From: an uncultured Hyphomicrobiales bacterium | GTDB taxonomy: Bacteria > Pseudomonadota > Alphaproteobacteria > Rhizobiales > Beijerinckiaceae | NCBI GenBank assembly: GCA_903825465.1 | Contig: CAIKAR010000114.1 | Location: 1 to 38,242 of the forward strand | DNA length: 38,242 bases | Direction: 5' to 3' | Part shown: positions 7,082 to 15,014 of the stretch, in pieces | Position numbering within the stretch: position 1 is the first letter of the stretch | Layout of the letters: every line of letters starts with the position of its first letter | The notes under the pieces: generated by a model | Told to the model about the DNA's origin: nothing | The model's input: the letters and a program-made list of their open reading frames with translations, nothing else | Databases searched by the model: none | Program-made: the position numbers and the translations under genes

Positions 7082-7390
7082 TCAGACTTCAACGCTGTCG
7101 AACACATACATATCGACGCCCCCGGTGGCGAAGGTTTTCACATCGTTCGCGGCGGCTTGTCCCTCGGCGCTGGCGAAGGCGTTTTGAACCGCCGACATGT
7201 CGTCGAACCACAAGGTCGCGACGAGATGGATGTTGGAAGGTCCGGCCGGCGTCGCGACGGCGCCTTTGCTGACTTCGTATTTGCGCAGTCCGGGAATCTT
7301 CCTGGCTATCGGCGCATGCTTCGCGAAATAGTGGGCGTCGAACGCGGCGGCGTCGAGCGGCGTTTTGTACATCACCAGCAAGCGGGCCAT
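7082..7390 (-). CDS. EthD-family protein
   Basis: A 102-residue dimeric alpha/beta-barrel (ferredoxin-like) protein. The opening MARLLVMYKTPLDAAAFDAHYFAKHAPIA has the family pattern of a strand, then a D-x-F/Y-x-x-HY...H-x-P helix, and the end VDMYVFDSVEV forms the last strand. EthD proteins accompany oxidative or dehydrating catabolic enzymes and some act as small cyclases or isomerases. A very good ribosome-binding site, GGGAGGGATCC, precedes the ATG. It most likely belongs with the enolase-superfamily gene 40 bases downstream. The distance to the upstream sulfite-reductase cluster (66 bases) is larger and the functions differ. Confidence 0.85.
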   Translation of the reverse strand: MARLLVMYKTPLDAAAFDAHYFAKHAPIARKIPGLRKYEVSKGAVATPAGPSNIHLVATLWFDDMSAVQNAFASAEGQAAANDVKTFATGGVDMYVFDSVEV

Positions 7391-7456
7391 GGATCCCTCC
7401 CTGAACGCGGCGGCGACCGGTCAGGGAACGAGAATAACGTCGCCCTGCGCGGCCGG

Positions 7457-7960
7457 CTACCCCGGCGCCCTTGTCCAGGGCCGGGAGCCGACGGGAACCT
7501 CCTTGCGCTCCGATGGCTGATAGAAATGCGCCACGCCGGGAATCCGCCCCTCGCGCAGCGCCTTCTCGGTGATGGCGTCCGTCACCTCGAACGCGTCGAA
7601 GCCGCAGCGTTGCATCAGTTGAATCTGGTCGCTGAGCACCTCGCCGACGGCGCGCAATTCGCCCTCGTAGCCGTAGCGCTCGCGCAACAGGCGCGCGAGC
7701 GAAAACGCGCGTCCATCGCCGAATTTCGGAAACACCAGCGCGATGACGGAGAAGCGCTTGATGTCGGCGGCGATCTCGGCGAGGTCGGCGCCGGGTTCGA
7801 CGCGCACGCCCAGCGGCACGTTCGAGCCATCGAAGGCGCCGCGCTCTTCCCTCCACCAATCGAACGGAAAGATCGCGTGGCCCGAGACCGGCGCCGCCTC
7901 GCCTTCGGGCAGCGCCCGCCAGCGGTCGTCGACGAACGCGCCATTTTTGTACAAAGCCAT
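7457..7960 (-). CDS. DUF934 protein of the sulfite reductase cluster
   Basis: A 167-residue protein with the DUF934 hallmarks: an N-terminal region containing PLGVRVEPGADLAEIAADIKRFSVIALVFPKFGDGRAFSLARLLRERYGY, then GELRAVGEVLSDQIQLMQRCGFDAFEV. It starts 2 bases after the cysI stop, so the two genes are co-translated. Members sit between cysI and cysH in many alphaproteobacteria and are thought to aid sulfite or sulfate reduction; their biochemical role is not settled. Here no cysH follows, which is unusual. Confidence 0.88.
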   Translation of the reverse strand: MALYKNGAFVDDRWRALPEGEAAPVSGHAIFPFDWWREERGAFDGSNVPLGVRVEPGADLAEIAADIKRFSVIALVFPKFGDGRAFSLARLLRERYGYEGELRAVGEVLSDQIQLMQRCGFDAFEVTDAITEKALREGRIPGVAHFYQPSERKEVPVGSRPWTRAPG

Positions 7961-7962
7961 TG

Positions 7963-9636
7963 TCAGATGTCCGCGCCCGTGTCGCGCTCGTAAAGCGCTT
8001 TCTTGAACGGCGCCATGCCAAGCCGGCGGTACGCCGTCAAGAAGTCCTCCGAAACGTCGCGCCGGTTCGCCACGTAGGTGTCGACGATGGTGTCGATGGC
8101 GCCGACGATGTCTTGTTCGGAAAAGCCGGGCCCGGTGATGTCGCCGATCGAGCATGTTTCGTCGCCCGAGCCGCCCAGCGTGACCTGATAGGTTTCGACG
8201 CCTTTGCGCTCCAGTCCGAGAATGCCTATGTGGCCGACGTGGTGGTGGCCGCAAGCGTTGATGCAACCCGATATCTTGATCTTCATCGCGCCGATTTCCT
8301 TCGCGCGCGCGCCCTCGCCGAAGTGTTCGGAAATGCGCTGCGCGACCGGAATCGACCGGGCCGTCGCCAGCGCGCAATAATCGAGGCCCGGGCAGCAGAT
8401 GATGTCGGAAATCAAGCCTATGTTGGCCGTGGCGAGGCCGTGTTTCGCCAGCGCGTCGTAGACCGTCGGGAGATCGTCGAGCGCCACATGCGGCAGCACG
8501 AGGTTCTGCTCGTGCGAGACGCGGATTTCATCGTGGCCGTATGTTTCCGCGAGGTCGGCGACCGCCTCCATCTGTTCGGCGGTCGCGTCGCCCGGAATGG
8601 CGCCGATGGCTTTCAACGATATTGTCACGACGCCGTGGCCGGCGGTCTTGTGCGCGGTGACGTTGTGTTCAACGAAAGACGCGAATTTCCCGTCGGCCGC
8701 CTTTCGCGCTTCGAGCGCCTCGGACCTCGCCGGCTTGGGTGGCAATTTCGGCGGGGCGAAATAGGCGCGGATTCTCTCGACTTCGGCTTGCGGCAGCTTC
8801 AACTCATCGGGCTTCATGGCGGCGAATTCAGCCTCGACCGCGGCCTTGAATTTCTCAAGCCCCATCTCGTGCACGAGGATTTTGATGCGCGCCTTGTACT
8901 TGTTGTCGCGGCGGCCATCGAGATTATAGACGCGCACAATCGCCTGCGTATAGGCGACGAGTTCCTCGACCGGCACGAACTCCCTGATCTTGTGGGCGAC
9001 CATCGGCGTGCGCCCCTGCCCGCCCCCCGCGTAGACGACGAAACCCGTCTCGCCCTTGGCGTTCCGCGTCACGTGATAACCGATGTCATGGGTCTGGATC
9101 GCGGCGCGATCGCGCGGCGCGCCGGTCAGCGCGAGCTTGAACTTACGCGGCAGGAAGGTGAACTCCGGATGGATCGACGACCATTGCCGCAGGATTTCCG
9201 CGTAGGGACGCGGGTCTTCGATCTCGTCGGCCGCGGCGCCGGCGAAATGGTCGGCGGTGACGTTGCGGATGCAATTCCCCGACGTCTGGATGGCATGCAT
9301 TTCCACTTCGGCGAGATGGCCGAGGATCGCCGGCACATCCTTCAGCGCGGGCCAGTTGAACTGCAGATTCTGCCGCGTGGTGAAATGGCCGTAGCCCTTG
9401 TCGAACTCGCGCGCGATGAAGGCGAGCTTGCGCATCTGCCGCGGCGCGAGGGTGCCGTAGGGCACTGCGATACGCAGCATGTACGCGTGCAATTGCAGAT
9501 AAACGCCGTTCATCAAGCGGTGCGGGCGGAACTGGTCCTCGGTGAGCTCGCCGGCGAGGCGGCGGCGCACCTGATCGCTGAATTGGGCGACACGGTCGGC
9601 GACGAAGGCCGCGTCGAATTCGTCGTAACGGTACAT
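7963..9636 (-). CDS. cysI: assimilatory sulfite reductase (siroheme/4Fe-4S hemoprotein, nitrite/sulfite reductase family)
   Basis: This enzyme reduces sulfite to sulfide by six electrons for cysteine synthesis in the cytoplasm. The 557 residues show two ferredoxin-like half domains with siroheme regions, including GHFTTRQNLQFNW and the TSGNCIRNVT segment. The 4Fe-4S cluster that bridges to siroheme is bound by Cys415 and Cys421 (CCPGLDYC) and Cys458 and Cys462 (GCINACGHHH). No flavoprotein partner is next to it, so electrons may come from ferredoxin or an unlinked source. The start at 9636 has GAGGA about 8 bases upstream. Together with the DUF2849 gene 16 bases upstream and DUF934 downstream it forms an operon. 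Confidence 0.93.
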   Translation of the reverse strand: MYRYDEFDAAFVADRVAQFSDQVRRRLAGELTEDQFRPHRLMNGVYLQLHAYMLRIAVPYGTLAPRQMRKLAFIAREFDKGYGHFTTRQNLQFNWPALKDVPAILGHLAEVEMHAIQTSGNCIRNVTADHFAGAAADEIEDPRPYAEILRQWSSIHPEFTFLPRKFKLALTGAPRDRAAIQTHDIGYHVTRNAKGETGFVVYAGGGQGRTPMVAHKIREFVPVEELVAYTQAIVRVYNLDGRRDNKYKARIKILVHEMGLEKFKAAVEAEFAAMKPDELKLPQAEVERIRAYFAPPKLPPKPARSEALEARKAADGKFASFVEHNVTAHKTAGHGVVTISLKAIGAIPGDATAEQMEAVADLAETYGHDEIRVSHEQNLVLPHVALDDLPTVYDALAKHGLATANIGLISDIICCPGLDYCALATARSIPVAQRISEHFGEGARAKEIGAMKIKISGCINACGHHHVGHIGILGLERKGVETYQVTLGGSGDETCSIGDITGPGFSEQDIVGAIDTIVDTYVANRRDVSEDFLTAYRRLGMAPFKKALYERDTGADI

Positions 9637-9652
9637 GACAAAATCCTCGGCG

Positions 9653-9949
9653 TTAAAGTCCAGCGGCTTGCTTGCCGTGGTCGGTCCTCACGGTGGGACC
9701 AGCGGCGCGGATGCGGTCGCGGATATGTTTCGGCTCCGGCCCGCGCGGGGTTTGAGCGACTTCGACGGGCGCGACATCGACAACAATGTTTTCCGCCGAC
9801 GCTCGCCCCGCGGTGGCCATGCCGGCCTCGAGCGACGCCTTGTCGTCGAAAATCCGCGCGCCCGCGATGCCTTCCACCCAAGCGTCCGACGCGGCGAGGA
9901 AGACGACGATGCCATCCGTCAAGCGGTTGGCGGACACAATCTGTGGCAT
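9653..9949 (-). CDS. DUF2849 protein, first gene of the sulfite reductase operon
   Basis: A 98-residue protein: MPQIVSANRLTDGIVVFLAASDAWVEGI is the conserved DUF2849 start, which describes a short beta-rich fold; the C-terminal third is charged and variable. In alphaproteobacteria it stands between cysG (siroheme synthase) and cysI; here cysG is absent, and the gene is the first of the operon after its own promoter. The ribosome-binding site is AGGA 1 base ahead of the ATG, which is tight. Function unknown, but linkage to sulfite reduction is strong. Confidence 0.87.
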   Translation of the reverse strand: MPQIVSANRLTDGIVVFLAASDAWVEGIAGARIFDDKASLEAGMATAGRASAENIVVDVAPVEVAQTPRGPEPKHIRDRIRAAGPTVRTDHGKQAAGL

Positions 9950-9994
9950 TCCTGTTCCGGCTTGGTTAGAGAGTGACGCGCCTTCTAGCCTAAA

Positions 9995-10007
9995 TCACAT
10001 ATTGTGA
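9995..10007. promoter_or_regulatory. palindrome TCACA-N3-TGTGA overlapping the cys promoter
   Basis: A perfect 5-bp inverted repeat around a 3-base centre, lying over the -10 region of the putative sulfite-reductase promoter. Its place fits an operator for a repressor or sulfur regulator. No regulator gene is nearby, and the half-sites are in the reverse order of a CRP site. Confidence 0.4.
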
Positions 10008-10027
10008 CTAGGGATTAGAATTAACAA
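9999..10027 (-). promoter_or_regulatory. candidate promoter of DUF2849-cysI-DUF934
   Basis: TTGTTA (10022-10027) and CAATAT (9999-10004) on the minus strand with a 17-base spacer, in an AT-rich patch of the 104-base divergent gap between the cys operon and the DedA gene. Confidence 0.45.
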
Positions 10028-10053
10028 CATATTTTAAATGGTGAATAAGCGGC

Positions 10054-10707
10054 ATGTTCGCCACCTATGTCGGCCCCTTCGTCGCATCATACGGCCTTTG
10101 GGCGGTGTTTGTCATCGTCATGCTGGAGAGCGCCGGCGTGCCACTGCCGGGAGAAACCGCGCTCGTCTCGGCGGCGATTTACGCAGGCGCGACGGGCGGC
10201 CTGCGGATTTCGGAAGTGATCGCCGTCGCCGCGATCGCCGCCATCCTTGGCGATAACATCGGATTCTGGATTGGCAGGACGTGGGGCACGCCGCTCCTGC
10301 GCCGCTATGGCCATTTCGCGCGGCTTGACGACAGGCGGATCGCGCTGGGGGAACTGCTGTTCGCGCGGCATGGCGCGAGTATCGTTTTTTTCGGCCGCTT
10401 CATCGCTTTTCTGCGCATCTTCGCGGCCCTGTTGGCGGGGGTGTGCGGCCTCGGCTGGGGACGGTTCCTGATCTTCAACGCCGCGGGGGCGATTACTTGG
10501 GCGCTGCTGTTCGCCATGGGGGGATATATTTTTGGCGACACCGTCGTCAAACTGAGTGGCCCCGTGGGTATTTTAGCCTTCGTCGCGGCGGTGGCGGGCG
10601 TGGTCGCCTTCGCTTGGGCCGCTCGATGGCAGGAAGACAAATATTTCGAGAAGGTGGAGCGCGAGGCGGCGCGAGCGACGGACCCAAGCCCCCCCGCCCC
10701 CCAATAA
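10054..10707 (+). CDS. DedA-family integral membrane protein
   Basis: A 217-residue inner-membrane protein of the DedA/VTT family, now linked to transbilayer lipid (undecaprenyl phosphate or phosphatidylethanolamine) transport. The signature LESAGVPLPGETAL at about residues 25-38 contains the family E and the PGE motif. The amphipathic central region carries GDNIGFWIGRTWG and the second re-entrant region FFGRFIAFLRIFAALLAG, with the conserved Arg-rich GRF-x-x-F-R segment. Four to six hydrophobic segments can be seen. The last 30 residues are charged and cytoplasmic. It is divergent from the cys operon and converges on the reductase gene, 12 bases apart, with no obvious hairpin between. Confidence 0.9.
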   Translation: MFATYVGPFVASYGLWAVFVIVMLESAGVPLPGETALVSAAIYAGATGGLRISEVIAVAAIAAILGDNIGFWIGRTWGTPLLRRYGHFARLDDRRIALGELLFARHGASIVFFGRFIAFLRIFAALLAGVCGLGWGRFLIFNAAGAITWALLFAMGGYIFGDTVVKLSGPVGILAFVAAVAGVVAFAWAARWQEDKYFEKVEREAARATDPSPPAPQ

Positions 10708-10719
10708 TCCACGATCCGC

Positions 10720-11706
10720 TTATTCTATCTCGACAACCACGCGTCCGCGGATTTTGCCGTCGAGAATGTCCGTCGCCGCGTCGATCACGCGATCAAACGA
10801 AATTGTCGTCGTCATCGCCGCCAGTTTCGCCTTGTCGAGGTCGCGGGCGATCTTCGCCCAGGCTTCCAGCCGCCGCGGCATGGGGCACATCACGCTGTCG
10901 ATGCCGAGCAACGCGACGCCGCGGAGAATGAAGGGCGCGACGCTTGCCGGCAAGTCCATGCCCTGGGCCAGGCCGCAGGCGGCGATGGCGGCGTGATATT
11001 TCGACTGCGCCAGCACATTGGCGAGCGTGTGCGAACCCACGCTGTCGACGCCGGCGGCCCAGCGCTCTTTGCCCAGCGGGCGGCCGGGATCGGAAAGCTC
11101 CTTGCGCGGGACGATTTCGGCCGCGCCGAGGCCCTTGAGATAATCAGCCTCCTCCGGGCGTCCAGTCGAGGCGATCACGCGCCAGCCCGCCTGGGCCAAA
11201 AGCGCGACGGCGACCGAGCCAACGCCGCCGGCCGCGCCCGTCACAATCACAGGACCGTCCGTGGGCTTCATTCCATGGCGCTCAAGCGCCATCACGGCGA
11301 GGCCCGCCGTAAAGCCCGCGGTGCCCACCGCCATCGCTTGCGCCGCCGTGAGCCCCACCGGCAACGGCACAAGCCAATCGCCCTTCACACGGGCGCGTTG
11401 GGCAAAGCCGCCAAGATGGGTCTCGCCGACGCCCCAGCCGGTCAACACCACCGCGTCGCCGGGCTTGAAACCAACATGGCCCGAGGTTTCCACCACGCCG
11501 GCGAAATCGATGCCGGGAATCATCGGGAAGCGGCGAACGACCGGCGACCTGCCGGTGATGGCGAGCCCGTCCTTGTAGTTCACGGTGGAATGCGTGACCC
11601 GCACCGTCACGTCGCCGTCCATGAGGTCGGCGTCCGAAAAATCGGCGTAGGCGGCCGTCGTGCCTTTCTCGGCCTTGTCGATGCGGATCGCTTTGAATGT
11701 CGACAT
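10720..11706 (-). CDS. NADPH-dependent MDR-family oxidoreductase, AcuI/YhdH-like (acrylyl-CoA reductase type)
   Basis: A 328-residue medium-chain dehydrogenase/reductase without zinc ligands. The substrate domain has VNYKDGLAITGRSPVVRRFPMIPGIDFAGVV, a signature of the YhdH/AcuI branch, and the cofactor site is the glycine-rich GAAGGVGSVA near residue 155. AcuI reduces acrylyl-CoA to propionyl-CoA; YhdH paralogues act on quinones or enones. Which is meant here is not clear. The ATG at 11706 is preceded by GAGGGCGAC; the frame is open 18 codons further but those residues are not conserved. It follows the MFS gene by 50 bases on the same strand, so the carrier may bring in its substrate. Confidence 0.87.
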   Translation of the reverse strand: MSTFKAIRIDKAEKGTTAAYADFSDADLMDGDVTVRVTHSTVNYKDGLAITGRSPVVRRFPMIPGIDFAGVVETSGHVGFKPGDAVVLTGWGVGETHLGGFAQRARVKGDWLVPLPVGLTAAQAMAVGTAGFTAGLAVMALERHGMKPTDGPVIVTGAAGGVGSVAVALLAQAGWRVIASTGRPEEADYLKGLGAAEIVPRKELSDPGRPLGKERWAAGVDSVGSHTLANVLAQSKYHAAIAACGLAQGMDLPASVAPFILRGVALLGIDSVMCPMPRRLEAWAKIARDLDKAKLAAMTTTISFDRVIDAATDILDGKIRGRVVVEIE

Positions 11707-11756
11707 GTCGCCCTCGTGTGCCTCCGCGGCTCGGATCGCCGTAAAGCCCCGTTTCG

Positions 11757-13004
11757 TCAAGCCGCGGCGAGCGCCTCGTTGCGCTCAACCGGCTTCTCGA
11801 CAATCGGCAGGTTGATCAGCGCCGAGAAAACGCCAAACGCGATGGAAAGGTACCACATGGGCAAATACGAGCCCATCGCCTCGCGCGCCCAGCCCGAGAT
11901 CATGAGTCCCGAGAAACCGCCGATCTGATGCGACAGGAAGGCGAAGCCGTAAAGCGTCGAGAAATACCGCGTGCCAAACATCACGCCGATCAGCGCCGAA
12001 GTCGGCGGCACCGACGACAGCCACAGAAAGCCGGACAGCGCGCCAAATAGATAGGCCGTGAACGCCGTTGGCGGCAGCGAGATGAACATCAACGTCACCA
12101 AAGCCCGCGACAGGTAGATCATCGACAGCACGTATTTCTTGGGCATCCTATCCGACAGCCAACCCGAGGACATCGAGCCGAAGATGTTGAAAATTCCCAC
12201 CAGCGCGAAGGCCCAATAGCCGACCTGCGGCGGCATCCCGGCTTCGACGATGTATTTCTGGAAATGCACTGTGACGAAAGCGAGTTGGAAACCGCAGGTG
12301 AAGAAGCCCAGCACCAGCAGCACATAGGAACGGTGGTGAAAAGCCTCCCCCAACGCCTGACGGAACGACTGTTGCGGCGCGCCCCGCGACTTCGATTGCG
12401 CGCCCATCGGCGCCGAGGCGACGAACTGGCACAGCGGTATCACGCAGATCATCAACGCGCCGAAGGCGATGGTGGTGAAATGCCAGCCGAGATTGCCAAC
12501 CATCGCGCCCGCGATCGGCGAAAACAGGAATTGCCCGAACGATCCCGCCGCTGTGCCAGCCCCAAACGCGAAGGCGCGCATATGCGGCGGCACGAGCTTC
12601 GCCAACGCGCCGATGACGAGGTTGAACGAACAACCCGAGAGGCCGAAACCCATCAGCACGCCCGTCGTCAGCGTGAACGTCAGCGGCGTCGTCGCGTAGG
12701 CCATCAGGGCGAGGCCGGAGGAGTAAAGAATCAGGCCGATCGTGAGCACGCGCGCCGAGCCAAAGCGGTCCGCCATCGCGCCCGCGAAAGGCTGGCCAAC
12801 GCCCCAGAGCAGATATTGCATCGCAAGCGCGTAGGAGAAGGTGTCGCTGCCCCAGCCGCGCTCCTGAAGGATTGGCAACTGGAACACGCCAACGGCCGAG
12901 CGTGGTCCGAAGGTGAGAATCGCGATGACGCAACCGAATGCGATCACGACTTCCGGTGGCAGTCGTCGGGGGACCGGGGACGCTGCCTGTGTTGTGCTCG
13001 ACAT
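11757..13004 (-). CDS. MFS transporter, monocarboxylate/oxalate-formate antiporter-like
   Basis: A 12-helix major facilitator carrier of 415 residues. Helix 1-2 contains FGPRSAVGVFQLPILQERGWG followed by QPFAGAMADRFGSARV (motif A-like), and the repeat in the C half is SSGWLSDRMPKKYV. The pattern matches the branch of the OFA and monocarboxylate porters. Substrate not known. The ATG at 13004 is chosen; an upstream TTG at 13025 would add seven residues. Ahead of the start are two direct copies of a 12-base sequence (13012-13040). The reductase gene lies 50 bases downstream and probably shares the transcript. Confidence 0.88.
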   Translation of the reverse strand: MSSTTQAASPVPRRLPPEVVIAFGCVIAILTFGPRSAVGVFQLPILQERGWGSDTFSYALAMQYLLWGVGQPFAGAMADRFGSARVLTIGLILYSSGLALMAYATTPLTFTLTTGVLMGFGLSGCSFNLVIGALAKLVPPHMRAFAFGAGTAAGSFGQFLFSPIAGAMVGNLGWHFTTIAFGALMICVIPLCQFVASAPMGAQSKSRGAPQQSFRQALGEAFHHRSYVLLVLGFFTCGFQLAFVTVHFQKYIVEAGMPPQVGYWAFALVGIFNIFGSMSSGWLSDRMPKKYVLSMIYLSRALVTLMFISLPPTAFTAYLFGALSGFLWLSSVPPTSALIGVMFGTRYFSTLYGFAFLSHQIGGFSGLMISGWAREAMGSYLPMWYLSIAFGVFSALINLPIVEKPVERNEALAAA

Positions 13005-13011
13005 CCCAACC

Positions 13012-13040
13012 GTCCCGAAAAACAAAGTGTCCCGAAAAAC
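13012..13040. repeat. tandem 12-base direct repeat just ahead of the MFS gene
   Basis: GTCCCGAAAAAC occurs at 13012-13023 and 13029-13040, 5 bases apart. On the minus strand it reads GTTTTTCGGGAC and ends 7 bases before the ATG, so it may be a binding site for a regulator in the leader, or an RNA element near the ribosome-binding site. Confidence 0.5.
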
Positions 13041-13183
13041 GCCCGCGTTTGCCGCATTCGGCGCGGCGTCATTTTAGACGGCTTGGCGACAATGGCAAAT
13101 CGACGTGAACGAAAATGGCGCGCATTCGCCCTTTGACGAGTTCCGCGGTATGTGTCCCCGCCCAATCACCATCCCCGGACATC

Positions 13184-14998
13184 ATGGCCCCCCCGCTTCT
13201 CATTCTGCGCGATATCGAACTGACCCTGGGCGGCAAGCCTTTGCTGGAAGGCGCGGAGATTTCCGTGTCGCCCGGCGACAAACTGGCGCTTGTCGGCCGC
13301 AACGGCTCGGGTAAGTCGACTTTGTTGAAAATCGCCGCCGGCCTGCTCGAATTCGACAAGGGCGAGCGGTTTTTTCAGCCCGACGCCACCGTGCGCTACC
13401 TGCCGCAGGAGCCTGATCTCTCGCGCTTTTCCACCGTGCTCGCCTTCGTGGAGGCGGGGCTCGGGCCTCAGGATGATATTTATCGCCCGCGCTATCTGCT
13501 CGAACAACTCGGCATGACCGGCGAGGAAGACCCGCGCAATCTGTCCGGCGGCGAGGCGCGCCGCGCGGCCATCGCCCGCACGCTCGCGCCCGAGCCCGAT
13601 ATTCTGCTGCTCGACGAGCCCACGAACCATCTCGACCTCCCGGCGATCGAATGGCTTGAAAGCGAAATCGGCTCGATGCGCTCGGCGGTCGTGCTTATCA
13701 GCCACGACAGGCGGTTTTTGCAGGGGCTGTCGCGCGCGACGGTGTGGCTCGACCGCGGCCGCACGCGGCGGCTCGAACGCGGCTTCGGCCAATTCGAGGC
13801 CTGGCGCGACGAAATGCTGGAGCAGGAGGAGCGCGACGCGCACAAGCTCGAGCGCCGCATCGTCAACGAGGAGCATTGGGTGCGCTACGGCGTCACGGGG
13901 CGCCGCAAGCGCAACGTCGGCCGAATGGCGCGTCTTCAGGATCTGCGCGCGGAGGTGCGCAACGCGCGGCGCGCGCAAGGCGACGTGAAGATTTCGGTGG
14001 CCGAGGGCAAGGTCTCAGGCAAGCTCGTCATCGAGGCGAAGCGGGTGTCCAAGTTCTATGGCGAGCGGGCCATCGTCGACGATTTCTCGATCCGCGTGCT
14101 GCGCGGCGACCGCATCGGCGTCGTCGGGCCCAACGGCGCGGGCAAAACCACGCTGATCAACCTGATGACCGGCGTTCTCGATCCCGACGATGGCTCCGTG
14201 CGCCTGGGCGCGAGCCTCGAACTCGCCAGCCTGGACCAGCGCCGCGCCGCGCTGCGGCCCGAAATGACATTGAAGGACGCGCTGACGGGCGGCGGCGGCG
14301 ACTGGGTCGAAATCAACGGCGAAAAAAAACACGTCATCGGCTACATGCGCGACTTTTTATTCATGCCCGAGCAGGCGCGCACCCCGGTGGAAAAGCTTTC
14401 CGGCGGCGAGCGGGCGCGGCTGATGCTAGCCCGCGCCCTGTCCCTGCCTTCCAATCTGCTGGTGCTCGACGAACCCACCAACGACCTCGACCTTGAGACA
14501 CTCGATCTGCTGGAGGAGATGATCGCCGACTATCCCGGCACCGTCATCGTCGTCAGCCACGACCGCGATTTTCTCGACCGCGTCGCGACTTCGGTTGTCG
14601 TGTCGGAAGGCGCCGGAGTGTGGCGCGAATACGCCGGCGGTTATTCGGATATGGTGTCGCAGCGCGGCTTCGGTGTCGGCGGCGCGCCGGCGCCGGAAGC
14701 CGCCAAAACATCGCGGGGCAAGAACAAGGCGCTCGCCGCGAGCGCGGGCGGCGAAGCCAGGCGCAAACTTTCCTTCAAGCAGAAGCAGGCGCTGGAAACG
14801 ATACCCGCGCGCATCGAGACGCTGCGCGCCGCGCAGTCCAAACTGCAAAACATTCTCGCCGACGCCGCTCTCTACTCCAGAGATCCGGCGGCTTTCGAGA
14901 AGGCGACGAAAACCTACGGCGAAACGGAAACGGGCATCGCGCGGCTCGAAGAAGAATGGCTGGGGCTGGAAATGCTGCGCGAGGAAATCGAGGAATAG
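13184..14998 (+). CDS. ABC-F family ATPase, Uup-like
   Basis: A cytoplasmic protein with two ATP-binding cassettes and no membrane segments, acting on ribosomes or DNA repair. It has 604 residues. The first cassette has Walker A GRNGSGKST (about 38-46), signature LSGGEARR and Walker B LLLDEPTNHLD; the second has GPNGAGKTT, LSGGERARLML and VLDEPTNDLD. The C-terminal 90 residues form a charged coiled coil (KLSFKQKQALETIPARIE... to EEWLGLEMLREEIEE), as in Uup. The ATG at 13184 is used because the conserved domain begins at LLILRDIEL; earlier in-frame codons from 13115 encode nonconserved residues. No strong ribosome-binding site is visible. It is divergent from the MFS gene. Confidence 0.92.
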   Translation: MAPPLLILRDIELTLGGKPLLEGAEISVSPGDKLALVGRNGSGKSTLLKIAAGLLEFDKGERFFQPDATVRYLPQEPDLSRFSTVLAFVEAGLGPQDDIYRPRYLLEQLGMTGEEDPRNLSGGEARRAAIARTLAPEPDILLLDEPTNHLDLPAIEWLESEIGSMRSAVVLISHDRRFLQGLSRATVWLDRGRTRRLERGFGQFEAWRDEMLEQEERDAHKLERRIVNEEHWVRYGVTGRRKRNVGRMARLQDLRAEVRNARRAQGDVKISVAEGKVSGKLVIEAKRVSKFYGERAIVDDFSIRVLRGDRIGVVGPNGAGKTTLINLMTGVLDPDDGSVRLGASLELASLDQRRAALRPEMTLKDALTGGGGDWVEINGEKKHVIGYMRDFLFMPEQARTPVEKLSGGERARLMLARALSLPSNLLVLDEPTNDLDLETLDLLEEMIADYPGTVIVVSHDRDFLDRVATSVVVSEGAGVWREYAGGYSDMVSQRGFGVGGAPAPEAAKTSRGKNKALAASAGGEARRKLSFKQKQALETIPARIETLRAAQSKLQNILADAALYSRDPAAFEKATKTYGETETGIARLEEEWLGLEMLREEIEE

Positions 14999-15014
14999 GA
15001 GGGCACCGCCTCTC

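Noticed and set aside
7960-9969. long plus-strand open frame antisense to cysI
   Set aside because: High GC makes antisense frames stay open; cysI on the other strand carries all cluster ligands and the frame shows only low-complexity Arg-rich sequence.
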